From Entoloma clypeatum (Eukaryota > Basidiomycota > Agaricomycetes > Agaricales > Entolomataceae), in the NCBI GenBank assembly GCA_963565915.1, contig OY751495.1, positions 2,790,001-2,854,000 on the forward strand: DNA of 64,000 nt, in the 5' to 3' direction. Under the pieces are notes generated by a model. It did not search any database. It had not been told where the DNA came from and worked only from the letters and a program-made list of their open reading frames with translations. The position numbers and the translations under genes were made by a program. Shown here one piece after another: positions 22,059-33,614 of the stretch (its first letter is position 1; every line of letters starts with the position of its first letter).

Positions 22059-25000
22059 ATGTCTACCTCTCGTTCTGCCCTCGACACAATCACTGCCTTT
22101 GACGGCATCGACTACCGGAGCTGGGCCGAGAAAATGAAGTCTTACCTCCTCCATCAAGGAGTCTGGCGCCTTGTTTCTGGCGACATCCCCCGCCCTGTCA
22201 TCGCCGACTTCACCACCACAGTCTCCACCCCTGGGGCCACTGCTACTGCTCCCCCTGTGCTGGCCACCACGGTCGACCAGCCCGGCTTCTGCAAGGAAGA
22301 AAAAGCCTGGATCAGGGACGACGACATAGCTCTTGGGGCGATACGCCTGAAGGTCTCCGAGGCGATCAGACGCCACATCAAGGACGCCACTTCCTCAAAA
22401 GACGCCTGGAAGTCATTAAAGGATGCCTACTCCAAGGTATCCCCGGCTGTCATCTTCGGCGACTTCAAGGCCGCCGCCATCTACAAGCTCTCTGGACGCG
22501 ACCCCGTCCCTGAAATTGAACGCTTGGGGTCTCTTTTCGCTCGGCTCGCCGATTCAAACTTTGATGTCCCCGATCTGATGCAGGCAATGATCCTGGCAAA
22601 TGCAATTCCCGACGCCTGGTCGTCACTCTCCACCGCCCTCTTTCAGGTCTATGACGCCGACGACTTCACATACAAAGCCGTCGCGGAAAGCATCATATCA
22701 GAATACCGGCGCAAGTATTCGATTGGGTCCACTCGTACGTCCAACGAGCAGGCCCGGAAAATCTCCGGGACAAAGCGCAAGGGGCAGGACCCCAAATGGG
22801 AAAAGCAGCAAAAGCCGAGTACCTCGCAGAACGACGCTGACGAGCAGCCTAACTCGACTGACCATAGTACCGCTTCTGAAAAGAAGAAGGGAAAAGGACG
22901 CTGGCGCAATCAGAAGAAAAATGCCAACACTGCGGACAACGCGTCCGACCATGTGGAAGAAACGGTTGAGTTCGTTGCTCCCGCCATCCACTTCCCTCCT
23001 CTTCCGACACCGTCCTTCACAACCGTCACTGGTCGCGGGAAAACGACAAGTACCGCCCAGCCCGATTCCGCAAGAATGCAGTCGCTCCTGCAGCGTATGA
23101 ACCCCCCTCCGTCACAGTACACCGGGCTTCCTTCTGGAAAACCATCTGTGTGGAAAAAGAACGACCATGTCCGCAAACTTGCGCGCGGCATTGGTGCTCG
23201 CCCCTCAGGATCGAATCTTCGTATCCTAGACACCATCATTCCTGACATCGACGAAAGGCCGGCTAAACAGCGTCGCGTAGCCCCGTTGATAGAAGAAACG
23301 CTGAAGATGATGGACATAGACCATCAAAGCGAGTGGATGGGGCCGGAACAATTCGAAGACGGGCTGATTGAACTTGACGGTTCGTCACATATTTCTCTCA
23401 AACTTGACCAAATGGGAAACGCTAATAATCACGCACAGACGTTTGAATACATATTAGCTAGTACCGATGCAGATAGTATAGATCTCTTTAGTGATGATCT
23501 GTACAAAAAATATATCAAACATTCCGCGTCCTGCACACACTGCAAAGAGAGAGAACGCGCTCAGTGGATCTTAGATTCCGGCGCATCATTACACTTTACC
23601 CATGAGTTCAAAGACTTCGCGTATTACAGGCCTCTCAAGGCTAAGCGATTTGTCCAAACAGCTGCAAAGGGAAAGAAACTGGAAATTCTCGGAGTTGGGG
23701 CCGTTCCAGTACGGCATACCCTAAATGGGGAAACTAAAACCCATCTCCTACGACCGGTATTTTATATTCCGGATATGGACACACGTCTATTGTCCCTAGG
23801 CGTCTTCCTTAACCATGGTTACAAAGTTGATGGAATGCGCGGAGAAATTAATATCTCTAAAGGGCTGAACAAAATACAGTTCTCGCCTCACATTCTCGGA
23901 CAAACCATTTACTGGCTAGACACTGAAATACGCTATGACCAAATCCACGCGATCTCCAGCGAAATCACTGTTGAAACCTGGCATAAACGCCTTGGCCACC
24001 CAAATGACCAGGCGCTCAATAAGATTCCCACTAGTACCAAAGGAGTACCCAAAACGTTAGTACGTGAGAAATCACAGGAAAGCTGCACGGGGTGTCTAAA
24101 AGGGAAAATGCCGAATCAGTCTTACCCTAACTCGATGACAAGGGCTGTTAAACCCTTTGATTTGATCCATTCGGACTTGAAGCAGATATCCACGGCATCG
24201 TACCACAAGTACAAATATTTCCTTACCTTTTTGGATGATTTTTCTTCCCATGTCTGGGTCGTCTTGCTTAGGAAAAAGTCAGGCGCCATCACAGCGCTGA
24301 AACAATTCCTTGCGATGATCCAGAATCAATTCGCCGCCACCCCTAAAAAATGGCGGGTTGATGGAGGTGGAGAATTCAATGAATACAAGGATGTACTTGC
24401 CGATCATGGAATTCTGATCGACATCACACTCCCATATCAGCATCAGCAGAATGGTAGAGCAGAACGGATAAATCAAACTCTGTGGGAAAAATCTCAGGCA
24501 CTGCGTTTCGATGCATGTCTACCGCCGATGTGGTGGGAATTCTGTTTGGAACATGCAGCATTTCTATACAACAGAACCCCCATGCGGCGTCTTGAATGGA
24601 AAACCCCTTACTCCAGGGTGACCAATGAGATCCCCGACATGTCCAGCGTCAGAGTATTTGGATGTCAGGCATATGTATATATCCCAAAGGAGAAACGTAG
24701 GAACTCCCTGGAATCAAGATCCCGATTGATGATTTATCTCGGATCGAAACCAGGAGTCAAAGGATACCGTTTCATGGATCCTGAGACCAACACGATTTTC
24801 ATGGGCGGGAAAGCTATCTTTGATGAAAGCAAGTACCCTAGATGCCATATCGACCCGTTGCCAGAAAACCACCCAGAAATGGAAGACCCAGAGCCGGCTG
24901 ATGAGTTTGAGGATCTCATTCCCGGCAGCAATGACGACGATAGTCACAACAAAACACCTCACAACCCAGTTCCCATTGAACAGGATCAACCTGAATCAGA

Positions 25001-26786
25001 CAACGAATTGCCTGCCAGTGAGCCTGATGACAAACCGCGAGTACCCACTCCGGAACCCGAGCAAGTACCAGATCGACCGATCAGGGAACGACGAGTTCGG
25101 AAGATGCCAGGAAGCATCTATGGGGAAGACACTCCAGCGTCTGATCTTGAAAAATTAGATCGAAGACGGAGATTGGGCGGTCAAACGGCATGGATGAATG
25201 ACCTCCTGATGGAGGCGATATCAGTCCAAGTTGGCATTGTCGACATGTCCCATAAAGACATATACCCTCTTCCAAATAAAGAAGACTGGTATGCGGCTGA
25301 ACGTAAAGAGCTAGATATGCTCAAACGCCGCGGGGTGATCATGGAGCTAGTACCCCTGCCTGCAGGGAGGAAAGCTCTAAGGAACAAATGGGTTTACAAT
25401 GAAAAGTCCGATGGGCATCTGAAAGCACGCCTCGTTGCAAAAGGCTTCTCACAGGTAGAAGGGATCGACTTTGATCAGATCTTCTCACCAGTTGTGAGAT
25501 ATGAAACCGTCCGATTAATACTGGCATTGACAGCCCTTGAAGGGTGGTTCATGACACTTTTGGACGTCTCATCAGCCTTCCTCTATGGAACGCTCCGTGA
25601 AGTCATTTACATGTGACAGCCTGAGGGCTACATAGTAAAAGGGAAAGAGCACCTCGTGTACCAACTATTCAAAGCTCTATATGGACTTAAGCAGGCCGCA
25701 TTAGCCTGGTGGAGGGAACTTGATTCCTCCATGAAAAAGCTCGGCTTTGTCCGGCTTCACTCCGATGCGGGAGTGTTCATTCACAAAAGTACCAATGGGG
25801 AAATTGTAATCGCCGTCATCTATGTCGACGACTCTGCTTTTCTCGGCACAAACCAGGAATACACGCTAGAGAAAAAGAGGGCCTTCATGACCACATGGGA
25901 ATGTAGGGACCTAGGGCACCTCGTGCCTGGTGGGGAACCAAAAGAGTTTCTTTCGATCCAGATAAGGCAACATGGGAAGAGGATCTTCATTGATCAAGTA
26001 CCTTACCTTGAGAAAATACTCACACGCATGGGGATGAGTGAATCCAATGCGACCCATACACCACTCCCTACGGGCTACAAACCCATGGCATCCGAAGATG
26101 AACCCAATGCGGAACTCCGATCCAAGTACCAATCCGTCATCGGATCACTCCTATATCTGATGATTGGAACGAGGCCTGACATCTGCTTTGCTGTAATCAA
26201 AATGTCCCAATTTTCCGCGAATCCCACCAAACGTCATTTAGAAGTGGCTAGGGATATTTGCAGATATTTGAAGGCAACAAAAGATTATGCAATCATGTAT
26301 GATGGGGACTCAGGGAAAGGGATCTATGCATTCACAGACTCCGACTGGGCGTCAGATGAAAACACAAGGAGGTCTACCACCGGCTTCTTCATATCACTGG
26401 CATCTGGAGCAATAACATGGGTATCATCGGCGCAAAAAACCATTGCCCTCTCTTCTACAGAAGCAGAGTATATGGCGCTATCAGATTGCAGTCGCGCAGC
26501 AACATGGCTGAGAAGCATGCTTGCCGAACTTGGAATGCAGATCGGATCAGTACCGATCTATGGAGATAACAACGGCTCCGTCTTTATCGCATCCAACCCT
26601 GTAACTGAGAAGCGATCCAAGCACATCGACGTGCGATTCCACTTTGTCAGAGAAAAAGTATCCGAAGGCATCATCACGGTCGAATTCATTGAAGGAGTGA
26701 ATAACCCTGCAGATCTTTTAACTAAGAATCTGGGGAAAATCCTCTTTAACAAGTTTATCCCGTACTTCGGATTACTAAAAAACTAG
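22059..26786 (+). pseudogene. Copia B gag-pol polyprotein, one nonsense codon
   Basis: One frame of 1576 codons from ATG 22059 is broken only by TGA at 25614-25616 (codon 1186). Copia A has CGA (Arg) at that site. In order it holds a Copia-type gag N-terminus (about 1-230), a disordered Ser/Pro/Lys-rich region, protease WILDSGASLHF near 503, the pre-integrase zinc site WHKRLGH...CTGCLKG near 640, the integrase core (HSD near 703, VDGGGEF near 766, AERIN near 800), RT (LKARLVAKGF near 1122, YVDD near 1254) and RNase H (TDSDWASDE near 1426). No CCHC zinc knuckle is visible in gag. The stop lies inside RT, so this copy could make gag, protease and integrase but no complete RT. Confidence 0.93.
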
Positions 26787-26852
26787 ACGAAGAAAAGTAC
26801 CTATATGGGAAAAATAAGATGTATTTAGAAGTATGTACTAAATATGGGGGGG

Positions 26853-27162
26853 TGTTGAAACTTTTCCCATCACGTAGATTAGATTTAGATTAGATCAGTC
26901 ACGTGACCATTACATATCTTTCTTACATACTTGTTTGGTTGGTACAAACAGTAGTACGGTATATAAGACCAGGAAACTGTCAATACGAACAAGTGGTCTC
27001 TTGACTCTTAACCAGCTCCATCGCTCTCACCAGCCTCAACTGCTCTCACTAGCCTTACCCCCCCCAAACCATGTAAGTGACCATAGCGGTATCGTAGAGT
27101 ACTTCCACTGTAGCTATGTTGCTCAGTACATCTGTGGCTAGCGCCCAGGTGGAACTTCAACA
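26853..27162 (+). repeat. Copia B 3' LTR
   Basis: This 310 bp direct copy of 21386-21696 is preceded by the purine tract ATATGGGGGGG. GGAAA follows as target duplication. Confidence 0.93.
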
Positions 27163-27167
27163 GGAAA

Positions 27168-28467
27168 CACATATCCCATGACGCAAAAGGAACAGGAGGA
27201 ATTGGACGCATTCATTGACGAGGGTCTAGCAACTGGAAAGATCCGCCCGTCCAAATCCCCTTATGCTTCCCCTTGCTTCTTCATCAACAAGAAAGATGGT
27301 TCCAAACGATTGGTGCAAGATTACCGCATGGTCAACAAATTCACGGTCAAAGACAAATTCCCACTCCCTCGCATCTCCGATCTCTTAGACGTGCTGAAAG
27401 ATGCAGTCTACTTCAATAAGATGGACATCATGTGGGGTTACAACAATGTCCGGATTAAAGAAGGCGATGAATGGAAGGCTGCCTTCCTTACCAGTCGAGG
27501 ATTGTTTGAACCATTGGTCATGTTTTTCGGCCTTTGCAACTCCCCGGGAACGTTCTCTCGGATGATGGCTAGTCTATTCCGGGACCAGATCCGCCGACGC
27601 ATCTGCGTGATCTACATGGATGACATCGTGGTTATTGGTAAAACCAAGGAAGAACTCGCGCGAAACACCGAAGAAATTCTGCAGATCCTATCGGACAATG
27701 ACTTGTTCCTAAAGGAGAAGAAGTGTTTCTGGGAAGTAACGAAATGCCCCATATTGGGATATGTTGTTGGTGAAGGACGTGTCGAGATGGAAACCGAGAA
27801 GGTGGACACGATCCGAAACTGGCGAGCACCCACATCAAAAAAGGAAATCCAGAAGTTCCTTGGTTTTGCTAACTTCTATCGGCGCTTCATTGAAGGATAC
27901 TCAAACATCGCGAAACCACTTACCGCGCTCACAGGCGGCACTGCGTTTACTTGGGGACCAACGGAACAAAAGGCATTTGAAGGTCTCATACAGGCGATCA
28001 CATCGGCACCAGTCTTGGCACTACCAAAACCAGATGGACAGTTCAGGGTTGAAACCGATGCATCGGGCTATGCAATTGGGGCTGTACTCTCCCAAAAACA
28101 GGATGACAAATGGCATCCTATCGCGTTCTTGTCGCGGACCATGTCCGCGGCCGAACAAAATTACGAGATATACGACAAAGAGCTCTTGGCAGTCATGGAA
28201 GCACTAAAAGATTGGAGACACTATCTGCTCGAAGCCAGGGAGTGTTTCGAAATCTTGACTGATCACAAGAACCTGGAATATTTCTGTCATCCTGAGGACC
28301 TGAATCAATGACAGCAACACTGGAAAATGAAGTTACAAGACTATGACTTTGAATTATGGCATGTACCCAGCAAGACCAATGTGAAAGCAGACATCCTGTC
28401 ACGCTTACCCTGGTATGAAGCGGAACTCAAACCACAAGACAGTGACCAAATGCTCAAGGAGGGACTA
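27168..28467 (+). pseudogene. Gypsy pol: reverse transcriptase and first RNase H copy
   Basis: Coding sequence resumes in frame after Copia B. RT motifs are clear: FFINKKDGSKRLVQDYR, MDIMWGYNN, FGLCNSPGTF and the catalytic YMDDIVVIG at 27612-27638. RNase H starts near 28047 (ETDASGYAIGA). A TGA at 28309-28311 interrupts it where the second copy has CGA. At 28467/28468 the sequence jumps back into a repeat of 27941-28467. Because 527 is not a multiple of three, the frame changes there. Confidence 0.9.
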
Positions 28468-28994
28468 CTGCGTTTACTTGGGGACCAACGGAACAAAAGG
28501 CATTTGAAGGTCTCATACAGGCGATCACATCGGCACCAGTCTTGGCACTACCAAAACCAGATGGACAGTTCAGGGTCGAAACCGATGCATCGGGCTATGC
28601 AATTGGGGCTGTACTCTCCCAAAAACAGGATGACAAATGGCATCCTATCGCGTTCTTGTCGCGGACCATGTCCGCGGCCGAACAAAATTACGAGATATAC
28701 GACAAAGAGCTCTTGGCAGTCATGGAAGCACTAAAAGATTGGAGACACTATCTGCTCGAAGCCAGGGAACGCTTCGAGATCTTAACTGATCACAAGAACC
28801 TGGAGTATTTCCGCCGTCCTCAGGACCTAAATCAACGACAAAGGCGCTGGAAGATGAAGTTACAAGACTATGACTTCGAACTACGGCATGTGCCTGGCAA
28901 GACAAATGCAAAAGCGGACATCCTGTCGCGCTTACCCTGGTATGAAACAGAACTCGAACCGCAAGACAGTGACCAAATGCTCAAGGAGGGACTA
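27941..28994 (+). repeat. 527 bp tandem duplication in Gypsy pol
   Basis: Copy 1 is 27941-28467 and copy 2 is 28468-28994, joined head to tail. Each copy ends in the short string ACTA. The first 290 bp or so are almost identical between copies. From the point equivalent to 28232 onward they differ often, mainly by C/T and G/A changes. Confidence 0.92.
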
Positions 28995-30542
28995 TTCTTG
29001 AAACGATTGGAATCAGAAGGTGTGGTACAAATGGAGATGTTCACGGAGGAACAATTCTTTGAAGGGGGTGAAACATCTGATTCCATCAAGATTGGAAACG
29101 TCACAACCATCGAAAATCCGTGGATCGCACGCATCAAGGGTTCAAACCGCATGGAGACAGAAGTAGCCCAGGGTCTAAAAAAGAATCCTCACTGGTATCA
29201 ACAGGAAAACGGCATCACATATGCAGGCGAACGAGTCTATGTTCCACCGGACCCACAACTGCGTCAAGAACTAATGTTTGAATCACATGATGCACCAGTG
29301 GCTGGACATCCAGGACAGTATCGAACACACGAACTTCTCACTCGCACCTACTGGTGGCCTACCATCCTGCATGATGTAAAGAAGTACGTAAAGGGTTGCG
29401 ACATCTGTCAGCGCAACAAGATCAACAGACAGAAACGACATGCTCCGCTACACCCCCATGCAGCACCAAGTCATCCATGGGAAGACATAGGGATTGACAT
29501 CGTGGGACCGATACCAGAGTCTGATGGAAAGAATGCGATCCTGGTCATCACGGATAGACATTCAAAGATGCTTCATCTCATTCCGACAACCGTGGAATTA
29601 TCGGCTGAAGGATTAGCCAAGATCTATCGGGATCAGATATGGAAGCTCCACGGAATCCCCAAGAAAATCATCAGTGACAGAGGACCACAGTTCGCCGCGA
29701 AGTTCATGGAGATACTTTGCCGCATGTTAGGGATCAAAAGGAATCTGTCCACCGCATACCATCCACAGATGGATGGACAAGCCGAACGATCGCATCAGGA
29801 AACAGAAGCGTTCTTACGAAACTTTGTTAACCATCTGCAAGATGATTGGGCTGAATGGATCGCAATCGCCGAATTCCAGTACAATGACAAAGAACATCAG
29901 GCGACGAAGCACACACCATTCTATCTCAACTATGGCTTACATCCTTGGAAGGGAGAACTTGTGTTGGAAGACACCAACCCGGCTGCCAACAGCTTCTTGG
30001 AAAAACTCAAACAAGCACGAGAAGAAGCCAATGCAGCACTGAAACAGGCACAGGATCAGATGAAGAAGACAGTTGATACACGACGGAGTCCGTCTCGGGA
30101 CTACCGCATCGGAGACAAGGTGTGGCTGGAAGGGACTAACATCAGGACTAACCGTCCCTCGAAGAAGCTTGACGCACTCCGACATGGACCATTCAAGGTC
30201 CTAGAGAAGAAAGGAGCTAGCGCGTACCTTCTTGATCTTCCGAAAACTTGGAAAATGATTCACCCTGTGTTCAACGAGACCCTGTTGTCACCTTACGAAA
30301 CCCCGAAGTACGCCATCCAGAAGAAGAAACCAGCCCCTGATCCGATCATCGTCGAAGGACGAGAAGAGTATCATGTGTCCACAATCCTAGACTCTCAAAA
30401 GTTCCATGGAAAGATCCAGTACCTCGTCCAGTGGGAAGGATATGGCCCAGAAGAGGACACATGGGAACCTCGAGCTAATGTTCAGAACGCTCAAGATTTG
30501 ATCCGTGATTTTCATCGGCAAAATCCATCACGTCCACGATAA
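28468..30542 (+). pseudogene. Gypsy pol: second RNase H copy, integrase and chromodomain
   Basis: This frame is intact from 28542 to its stop at 30542. RNase H repeats (ETDASGYAIGA, DKELLAVMEA, LTDHKNLEYF). Integrase follows with the H2C2 zinc site (HPGQYRTHELL ... CDICQRNK), catalytic Asp in GIDIVGP, Asp in SDRGPQFAAKF and Glu in QAERSHQETEAF. The last 60 residues form a chromodomain (EEYHVSTILDS, YLVQWEGYGPEEDTWEP), which targets chromoviruses to marked chromatin. The integrase part alone looks functional, but it is out of frame with RT because of the duplication. Confidence 0.92.
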
Positions 30543-30658
30543 AAGATAAACCGCAAAATCCATTTTCCATACCGATTTCTGTCACATCGAGTTCCCCGCT
30601 CCAACTCTTCTCGCCCAACACGCCGTTCTTCTTATACTTTTCGAACCTCATCTCCACC

Positions 30659-31024
30659 ATGTCCAACCTCACCACCTCCACCAACACTTCCGACATCAAC
30701 CCCACCATTACCACCCTCATTGGCGAAGCGCTCTCCATGCGCGACCAGATCCATGCGCTTGAAACCTCCGTCGCCGACATCCTCCACCGACAGATGCACA
30801 TTCGTCTCCACACCCTATCCGACTTGCCAACCGCTCCCACCGCTGAGGAAAAACTTATCCTCAAAAATTATACCAACACCCTTGCCGTCGAAAATCGACG
30901 CCTTCGCCTCGCCGTTCGAGGTTTAGAGTTTGCCACGGCGGTAAACGACGAACTGATAAAGGACTGGGGCAACCGAGCTGATCCTACCTGGACCGATCCA
31001 AACGGCAACGATGGATGGGAGTAG
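30659..31024 (+). CDS. extra small ORF between Gypsy pol and 3' LTR
   Basis: This intact 121-residue frame has its own ATG, begins 116 bp after the pol stop and ends 37 bp before the 3' LTR. The protein is polar and Thr-rich at its start (MSNLTTSTNTSDIN). Its middle (about residues 20-95) is predicted helical with Leu, Ile and Val at heptad-like spacing, and it ends with acidic Trp-containing residues. There is no signal peptide or membrane segment, so it does not look like an envelope. I recognise no family. In Gypsy elements this position sometimes holds accessory genes. Its codons carry none of the stops that mark gag and pol. Confidence 0.55.
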   Translation: MSNLTTSTNTSDINPTITTLIGEALSMRDQIHALETSVADILHRQMHIRLHTLSDLPTAPTAEEKLILKNYTNTLAVENRRLRLAVRGLEFATAVNDELIKDWGNRADPTWTDPNGNDGWE

Positions 31025-31061
31025 GTAGTCTGTGAGGACACAGACCTTAAGGAGAGGAACA

Positions 31062-31431
31062 TGTTACGGACTAACGACTACGGACATATACGCTTACTTT
31101 TTCACTTTTACTCATCGGCCCCCGCTTACACATATTGTATTATACTTTATTTCCTTTAGTATACTTCGCTCCCGCGCTGACTCGCTTTCCGCAGCTGTCT
31201 GACTCATTCCGCAGTCAGCTTACTCATTAGTACATAGCCTTCCGCAGTCGCCTTACTCATGCGCACTGCCTTCCGCAGTTACTGACTCATTCACTACCGC
31301 TCATAGTCAGTACTATATAAACCTCATGTACCATAGCTACATTCCTTAGATTTAGCAATCACATTGCTCTTCGCCTTTCCATCTTCCTGCATACTCTGCC
31401 CGAACCTTGGAACGGTTTGTTACGCATAACA
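31062..31431 (+). repeat. Gypsy 3' LTR
   Basis: This 370 bp copy of the 5' LTR has two substitutions. The purine-rich AAGGAGAGGAACA just before it (31049-31061) is the likely polypurine primer. CTGAG follows as target duplication. Confidence 0.93.
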
Positions 31432-32937
31432 CTGAGCGCGTTCTCTCTCTTTGCAGTGTGTGCAGGACGCGAAATGTTTGATATATTTTTTGTACAGATC
31501 ATCACTAAAGAGATCTATACTATCTGCATCGGTACTAGCTAATGTATATTCAAACGTCTGTGCGTGATTATTAGCGTTTCCCATTTGGTCAAGTTTGAGA
31601 GAAGGATGTGACGAACCGTCAAGTTCGATCAGCCCATCTTCGAATTGTTCCGGCCCCATCCGCTCGCTTTGATGGTCTATGTCCATCATCCTGAGGGAGT
31701 CATCCAAAGGCGGAGTGACTCAACGCTGTTTGGATGGTCTTTCATCTTCTTCTGGGATAATCGTATCCAGAATTCGAAGATTTGACCCCGAGGGACGAGC
31801 ACCAATGCTCCGCATGAGTTTCCTGACGTGGTCATTCTTTTTCCACGCAGACGGCTTGCCCGAAGGAAGCCCGGTGTACTGAGATGGAGGCGGGTTCATT
31901 CGCTGAAGGAGCGACTGCATTCTTTGAGAGTCTGGCTGGGCGGTACTCATCGTTTTTCCGAGCCCAGTGACGGTTGTGAAGGATGGTGGCGGAAGAGGAG
32001 GGAAGTGGATGGCGGGAGCAACAAACTCAATCGTTTCTTCCACATGGTCAGACGTGTTGTCCGCATTGTTGGTGCTCTTCTTCTGATTGCGCCAGTGTCC
32101 TTTTCCCTTCTTCTTTTCAGAAGCGGTACTAGGGTTGGTCGAGTTAGGCTGCTCATCAGCGTCGTTCTGCGAGGTACTCGGCTTTTGCTGCTTTTCCCAT
32201 TTGGGGTCCTGCCCCTTGCGCTTTGTCCCGGAAATTTTCCGGGCCTGCTCGTTGGACGCCCGAGTAGACCCTACCACATACTTGCGCCGGTATTCAGAGA
32301 TGATGCTTTCGGCGACGGCTTTGTAGGTGAAATCGTCGGCGTCGTAGACCTGGAAAAGGGCAGTGGAGAGTGATGACCAGGCGTCGGGAATTGCATTGGC
32401 CAGGATCATTGCCTGCATCAGATCGGGGACGACGAAGCTCGAATCGGCGAGCCGGGCGAAAAGAGACCCCAGGCGTTCAATTTCAGGCACGGGGTCGCGT
32501 CCAGACAGCTTGTAGGTGGCGGCGGCCTTGAAGTCGCCGAAGATGACAGCTGGGGATACCTTGGAGTAGGCATCCTTTAGCGTTTTCCACGCGCCAAGTG
32601 CCGAGGTGCTGTCTTTGATATGTCACCTGATCGCCTCAGAGACTTTCAGATGGATCGCTCCAAGGGCTGTGTCGTCGTCCCTGATCCAGGCCTTTTCTTC
32701 CTTGCGGAAGCCGGGCTGGTCAACAGTGGTAACCAGCACAGGGGGAGCAGCAGCAGTGGCCCCAGGGGTGGAGACCGTGGTGGTGAAGTCGGCGATGACA
32801 GGGCGGGTGATGTCGCCAGAAACAAGGCGCCAGACTCCTTGATGGAGGAGGTAGGACTTCATCCTTTCGGCCCAGCTTTGGTAGTCAATGCCGTCGAAGG
32901 GGGTGATGGTGTCAAGAGCAGAGCGAGAGGTAGACAT
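31432..32937 (-). pseudogene. Copia A gag and start of pol, two nonsense codons
   Basis: This is the upstream part of the Copia A polyprotein, from ATG 32937 to the Gypsy target site. It parallels Copia B gag closely. TGA codons at 32625-32623 and 31722-31720 stand where Copia B has CGC (Arg). The frame is otherwise open: gag N-terminus (STSRSALDTIT), the disordered basic region and the CTHCKERE motif ahead of protease. The protease active site falls beyond the insertion, in 15329-18555. Confidence 0.88.
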
Positions 32938-33300
32938 TGTAGATGAATCTAAAAAAGGGTTCCCAATCAGTGATGTGTTATGAATGTGATTCAAGAAAAC
33001 AATTAAATGATTCCTTTATGACATATTCCCTTTAGGAATAGCGGTCACGGGAAAACCCTTTATATGTCAGAAACATGTAAGGTGCGATCAACATTTCCAC
33101 ATGGAGTGTACTAGGTCAATCCCCTTAGGGACGTCTCATGACAGGTACTTGTCGTAATGATGTTCCCAGGTTCATATGTGAAGAAGTAAGACTCAGAACC
33201 TAGATCTTTTGATCAGTTCTTCGCCAACCAGGGTAGAGTGGGCAGGTACTCGCTGTTGCCAGCATTTCCCAAGTCCCTCTGCTATCCGGGGCCCATAACC

Positions 33301-33614
33301 TGTTGAAGTTCCACCTGGGCGCTAGCCACAGATGTACTGAGCAACATAGCTACAGTGGAAGTACTCTACGATACCGCTATGGTCACTTACATGGTTTGGA
33401 GGGGTAAGGCTGGTGAGAGCGGTTGAGGCTGGTAAGAGCGATGGAGCTGGTTAAGAGTCAAGAGACAACTTGTTGATATTGACAGTTTCCTGGTCTTATA
33501 TACCGTACTACTGTTTGTACCAACCAAACAAGTATGTAATGAAGATATGTAAAGGTCACGTGATGTAATCTAATCTAATCTAATCTAATCTACGTGATGG
33601 GAAAAGTTTCAACA
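33301..33614 (-). repeat. Copia A 5' LTR
   Basis: This 314 bp LTR has one extra TCTAA unit relative to its partner. The minus-strand element starts here. The primer-binding site GGTTATGGGCCC (minus strand) lies at 33300-33289. AAAAC at 33615-33619 is the target duplication. Confidence 0.92.

Larger units (their letters stand above)
21386..27162 (+). mobile_element. Ty1/Copia element B (plus strand), inside Gypsy
   Basis: This complete Copia element of 5777 bp has LTRs 21386-21696 and 26853-27162 and target duplication GGAAA (21381-21385 and 27163-27167). It carries one long gag-pol frame, 22059-26786, with a single TGA. It belongs to the same family as Copia A; the two differ by scattered substitutions. 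It is the innermost and thus the last-inserted of the three nested LTR elements. Confidence 0.95.
18556..31431 (+). mobile_element. Ty3/Gypsy chromodomain element (chromovirus), split by Copia B
   Basis: Two 370 bp LTRs (18556-18925 and 31062-31431) are flanked by CTGAG on both sides (18551-18555 and 31432-31436). Inside are gag with two zinc knuckles, protease, RT, RNase H, integrase with a C-terminal chromodomain, and a small extra ORF before the 3' LTR. Copia B (21386-27162) interrupts the junction between protease and RT. Without Copia B the element is about 7.1 kb, including a 527 bp tandem duplication in pol. Gag and pol carry stops and frameshifts, so this copy is defective. It sits in Copia A. 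Confidence 0.93.
14943..33614 (-). mobile_element. Ty1/Copia element A (minus strand), split by the Gypsy element
   Basis: This is a complete Copia element with LTRs at 33301-33614 (5') and 14943-15251 (3'), flanked by AAAAC at 14938-14942 and 33615-33619. Its body is interrupted by the Gypsy element 18556-31431 with TSD CTGAG. Without that insert it is about 5.79 kb, matching Copia B (5777 bp), to which it is closely related. The tRNA-binding site next to the 5' LTR and a purine tract (ATATGGGGGGG on the minus strand) next to the 3' LTR are present. Gag-pol carries two TGA codons. It inserted in the DIRS RT gene. Confidence 0.92.

Noticed and set aside
15329..27162. The two Copia elements as one inverted duplication of genomic DNA
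   Set aside because: Each has its own LTR pair, target duplication and private mutations, and they sit in different host elements. They are two separate insertions of one family.
30659..31024. Envelope protein for the extra Gypsy ORF
   Set aside because: It has no signal peptide, membrane span, furin-like site or Cys pattern, and is only 121 residues.
31679..32946. Plus-strand frames opposite Copia A gag
   Set aside because: They mirror frames opposite Copia B gag at 22050-23317 and reflect codon bias of the gag strand, not genes.
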